Of a stretch of 64,000 nt of DNA, positions 61,997 to 64,000 are shown piece by piece. This stretch comes from Paraburkholderia franconis (GTDB lineage Bacteria; Pseudomonadota; Gammaproteobacteria; Burkholderiales; Burkholderiaceae): positions 1-64,000 of the forward strand of contig NZ_WHNP01000041.1 of NCBI RefSeq assembly GCF_009362735.1, read 5' to 3'. The number at the start of each line of letters is the position of its first letter. The first letter of the stretch is position 1. The notes under the pieces were generated by a model. That model saw only the letters and a list, made by a program, of their open reading frames with translations. It was not told the DNA's origin and ran no database searches. The position numbers and the translations under genes are program-made.

Positions 61997-62467
61997 TTAG
62001 TCTTCTGACGAACGCATCGACACGTCGCCGACGACCACCCCTCTCAACCCCTCCCGCAACGCGGTAACATTGTCTACACCGTTCAGTTGCTCGAACTTCC
62101 GTTGCGCTTCCTGCCAGAGAGGGGCCGCCCTTTTGTGCAGGCGCCGTCCGTCCTCGGTGAGCTCGATAAGGCGGCTTCGGCCGTCCGTGGGCGACGGCTT
62201 GATCGTGACGAAGCCGTCGCGTTCCAGGAAGCCAACCATTTTCCCCATCGCCGTTCGTTCGATATCGAGCCGTTCGGCGAGGGCGTTGACCGGGGTACTT
62301 CCCACCTCGTCCAGGGCGGCCAGGGTGAGGAATTGCGTGATGCGCAGGCCCGCGGGCTCAAGATGGCTATCGTAGAGTCGGGAGATCTGCCTGCTCGCTT
62401 TCCTCACGGCGAAGCAGTTGCATTGATCGATTCCAAGCGGTTGGTTGACCGGCAACATCTGTTTCAC
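61997..62467 (-). CDS. MarR-family transcriptional regulator
   Basis: The product is 156 residues. The winged helix is clear: 'LRITQFLTLAALDEVGSTPV', 'NALAERLDIERTAMGKMVGF', 'LERDGFVTIKPSPTDGRSRL' and 'IELTEDGRRLHKRA'. The N-terminus has a Cys pair ('DQCNCFAVRKASRQ'), a feature of redox- or ligand-sensing members. It sits among SDR, NTF2-like, NmrA-like and HD genes and probably represses some of them in response to a small molecule. Confidence 0.9.
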   Translation of the reverse strand: MKQMLPVNQPLGIDQCNCFAVRKASRQISRLYDSHLEPAGLRITQFLTLAALDEVGSTPVNALAERLDIERTAMGKMVGFLERDGFVTIKPSPTDGRSRLIELTEDGRRLHKRAAPLWQEAQRKFEQLNGVDNVTALREGLRGVVVGDVSMRSSED

Positions 62468-62621
62468 TCCTGATTTCGGTTAATTGCGCGAACGCTACGC
62501 GCGCGTCGCGCGAAGGTACGGCGGTATCTTTCGATGAAAGCCGGGAGCGACAGCGCCGGCGTACGGCGATCTGCGCACCTCATGTCTCGCTGCCGAAACC
62601 GACCCGTGTCATCTACGGTGT

Positions 62622-63335
62622 TCAAAGCCCTGCAGGCGGTGTGATGTAGCCGGGTATCTCGGCCGCAAGCGTGCTCTTCAGCACCGCTGTCCCCTTGTCG
62701 GCCATAACCTCGCTCTTGCCGAAGGCGAGAGCGTCGTAGGTCTGTCGCACGACGTCCTCCGGACTGGCTTTAGGCACGTCAATGCCGTTGGTCAGGTCGG
62801 TATCCACGAACCCGACGTGCAGGCCGAGAACCTGGATGCCACGCTCGTGCAGGTGAAAGCGAAGCTGGTTTGTGTAACTCCAGGCTGCGGCCTTCGACGC
62901 GGCATACGGTGTCAGATAGGGCCGCGGAAGCCACACGATGTCGGACAGCACGTTGATGATGGCGGCATGCGGCTGGGCCGCCAATATCTGCTCGAAGGCC
63001 TGTGTGACGCGCATTACGCCGTAGTAGTTGGTATCGAACATGCGGGTGGATTGCGCTTCCACGTCGGCCGCCAGAGGCCCGTCGATCAGAGCGGCAATGC
63101 CCGCGTTGTTGATCAGCAGATTCGTATCCGCCGCCAGTTTCGCGGCCTCGGCGATCGACGCCGTATCCGTGACATCGATCCTGACCGGCACAACACCCGG
63201 CTCGTCGAAACCGCTCGTGTTGCGCATGCCCGCATATACTTTCGCCGCCCCGCGACGACGTGCCTCTCGTGCAAAAGCCAGGCCCAGGCCGCGATTGGCA
63301 CCGGTGATGAAGACGGTGGCGTTCTTGATATCCAT
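62622..63335 (-). CDS. Short-chain dehydrogenase/reductase (SDR)
   Basis: The product is 237 residues from ATG 63335, preceded by AGAGGAG; the open frame adds nine residues upstream. Classical SDR motifs: cofactor loop 'VFITGANRGLGLAFARE', 'LLINNAGIA', the active-site 'LSDIVWLPRPYLTPYAASKA' (Ser...Tyr-x-x-x-Lys) and 'HVGFVDTDLTNG'. NAD(P)-dependent; substrate unknown. Same strand as the MarR and NTF2-like genes. Confidence 0.9.
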   Translation of the reverse strand: MDIKNATVFITGANRGLGLAFAREARRRGAAKVYAGMRNTSGFDEPGVVPVRIDVTDTASIAEAAKLAADTNLLINNAGIAALIDGPLAADVEAQSTRMFDTNYYGVMRVTQAFEQILAAQPHAAIINVLSDIVWLPRPYLTPYAASKAAAWSYTNQLRFHLHERGIQVLGLHVGFVDTDLTNGIDVPKASPEDVVRQTYDALAFGKSEVMADKGTAVLKSTLAAEIPGYITPPAGL

Positions 63336-63407
63336 GACAAGCTCCTCTTTTAAAAGCCGCATGCCGGGGGAGAGTCAACTCCCGCCACTAGCCTGCGGGT
63401 GCTCGGT

Positions 63408-63782
63408 TCAAAGAAAAACGTTATCCGGCAACTGTTTCGAAAGCGCCTCCCGCAGATGGGTGGCGAGAGTCAGTACAGCGCCAAGCGGGCTCATCCGCAC
63501 GCTGACTCGCGGCACCGATCCGTCGGAGTTGCGATCGACGACAACGACCGCGCTCAACTTCTCGCCGCTCGTCAGAACAGCCTCGTATTCAAGAAAAAGT
63601 CGCGAGCCGACGGTTTGAAGAAACGTGGGCGTCTGTGAGGCATAGAAGGTTCCGACGGCGTCGACGGCGAGCCGGATTTCGTCGCGCCCGATTACGGGAC
63701 CGCGCAACACTGAGCTGACCAGCTCCGCGTCAGCCGTCAGATCATCGAGAAACGGGTGATGCTCATCCTGGGTGAGTGACAT
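63408..63782 (-). CDS. NTF2/SnoaL-like protein
   Basis: The product is 124 residues from ATG 63782; the upstream frame is Ser/Arg-rich and probably untranslated. The cone-shaped alpha+beta fold is suggested by 'DELRG'-type helices at the start ('DEHHPFLDDLTADAELVSSV') and strands such as 'FLEYEAVLTSGEKLSAVVVV' and 'VSVRMSPLGAVL'. Members are isomerases, hydrolases or accessory proteins. It lies between the NmrA-like and SDR genes and probably works with them. Confidence 0.7.
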   Translation of the reverse strand: MSLTQDEHHPFLDDLTADAELVSSVLRGPVIGRDEIRLAVDAVGTFYASQTPTFLQTVGSRLFLEYEAVLTSGEKLSAVVVVDRNSDGSVPRVSVRMSPLGAVLTLATHLREALSKQLPDNVFL

Positions 63783-63813
63783 TTTCAAACCTCGATTCGC
63801 TTTAAGGACATGT

Positions 63814-64000
63814 TCACACGAATGCGGACCGATTCTTGGCGACGAACTGCTGGACAGAAAGCGGCGGCTTCCCAGTGATCTTCTCGACGGCATCGTTGGT
63901 GCCTGAGAAGATGCCGTCGCGGTAGTTCTGCGCGACTTCGACCAGATGCTGCGTGAGGAACGGCGGAAACTTGTAAAGGGTTTCCATCTTGATTCGGAAT
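63814..64000 (-). CDS. NmrA-like NAD(P)-binding protein, C-terminal end (cut by window edge)
   Basis: The minus-strand frame from the right edge reads 'YKFPPFLTQHLVEVAQNYRD', 'GIFSGTNDAVEKITGKPPLS', 'VQQFVAKNR' and stops at 63814. This is the usual C-terminus of NmrA/HSCARG-type NAD(P)-binding proteins ('F..GTNDIVE.ITG.PPMSV..FI..N'). The N-terminal part with the Rossmann motif lies outside the window. Confidence 0.75.
   Translation of the reverse strand, partial: FRIKMETLYKFPPFLTQHLVEVAQNYRDGIFSGTNDAVEKITGKPPLSVQQFVAKNRSAFV

Noticed and set aside
1..64000. CRISPR arrays, rRNA, tRNA genes and riboswitches
   Set aside because: I looked for regular spaced repeats, cloverleaf-like segments and conserved rRNA stretches and saw none. 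A covariance-model or tRNAscan run would be needed to exclude small RNAs.

Overview
The window looks like a high-GC betaproteobacterium of the Burkholderia / Paraburkholderia / Caballeronia group. The basis is overall codon usage, a Burkholderia-type type VI secretion system (T6SS) with its own kinase, phosphatase and FHA protein, a Gram-negative levansucrase, and closely packed ATGA-overlapping operons. I see no rRNA, tRNA or CRISPR array. Many genes outside the large operons are broken or are short relics: a SET-domain gene, three integrase remnants, a kinase stump, an IclR stump and a dispersed repeat. That suggests a secondary replicon or an unstable accessory region.

Layout. (1) 1-1700: the end of an AraC-type regulator, one copy of a 112-bp dispersed repeat, and a SET-domain pseudogene. 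(2) 1702-31814: the T6SS locus. A long minus-strand operon runs tssJ, tssK, tssL (with an OmpA-like domain), tssM, tagF, a Ser/Thr kinase, tssA, tssB, tssC, hcp, tssE, tssF, tssG, vgrG, a DUF6484-like protein, a TPR protein and a PAAR-Rhs effector. The effector ends in a deaminase-like toxin. A plus-strand operon carries a TssQ-like lipoprotein, a TagH-type FHA protein and a PP2C phosphatase. No ClpV/TssH is present. (3) 32315-37095: a LacI-type repressor facing a levansucrase / short GntR-type HTH / GH32 fructanase operon, with a recognisable promoter and paired operators between them. (4) 37459-39122: a CheY-like regulator and a histidine-kinase stump cut by an IS6-family element, with an IclR stump on the other side. 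(5) 39765-45162: a secreted phospholipase C-type phosphoesterase, a PBP7-type peptidase whose tail lies in the second 112-bp repeat, and small proteins. (6) 45505-49442: a single-module A-T-TE synthetase with an acetoacetyl-CoA-synthetase-like adenylation domain, followed by its own Sfp-type phosphopantetheinyl transferase. (7) 50543-61262: a glycan-export operon (wecB, bcsB-like, nfrB, nfrA, lipoprotein) resembling the E. coli N4-receptor glycan system, bracketed by two decayed copies of the same tyrosine recombinase in direct orientation. (8) 61292-64000: a minus-strand group with HD-domain, MarR, SDR, NTF2-like and NmrA-like genes.

The most interesting parts are the A-T-TE/PPTase pair, the NfrAB-like locus that adds a BcsB-like subunit and carries two MshEN-like segments on its synthase, and the Rhs deaminase-like toxin without a recognisable immunity gene.
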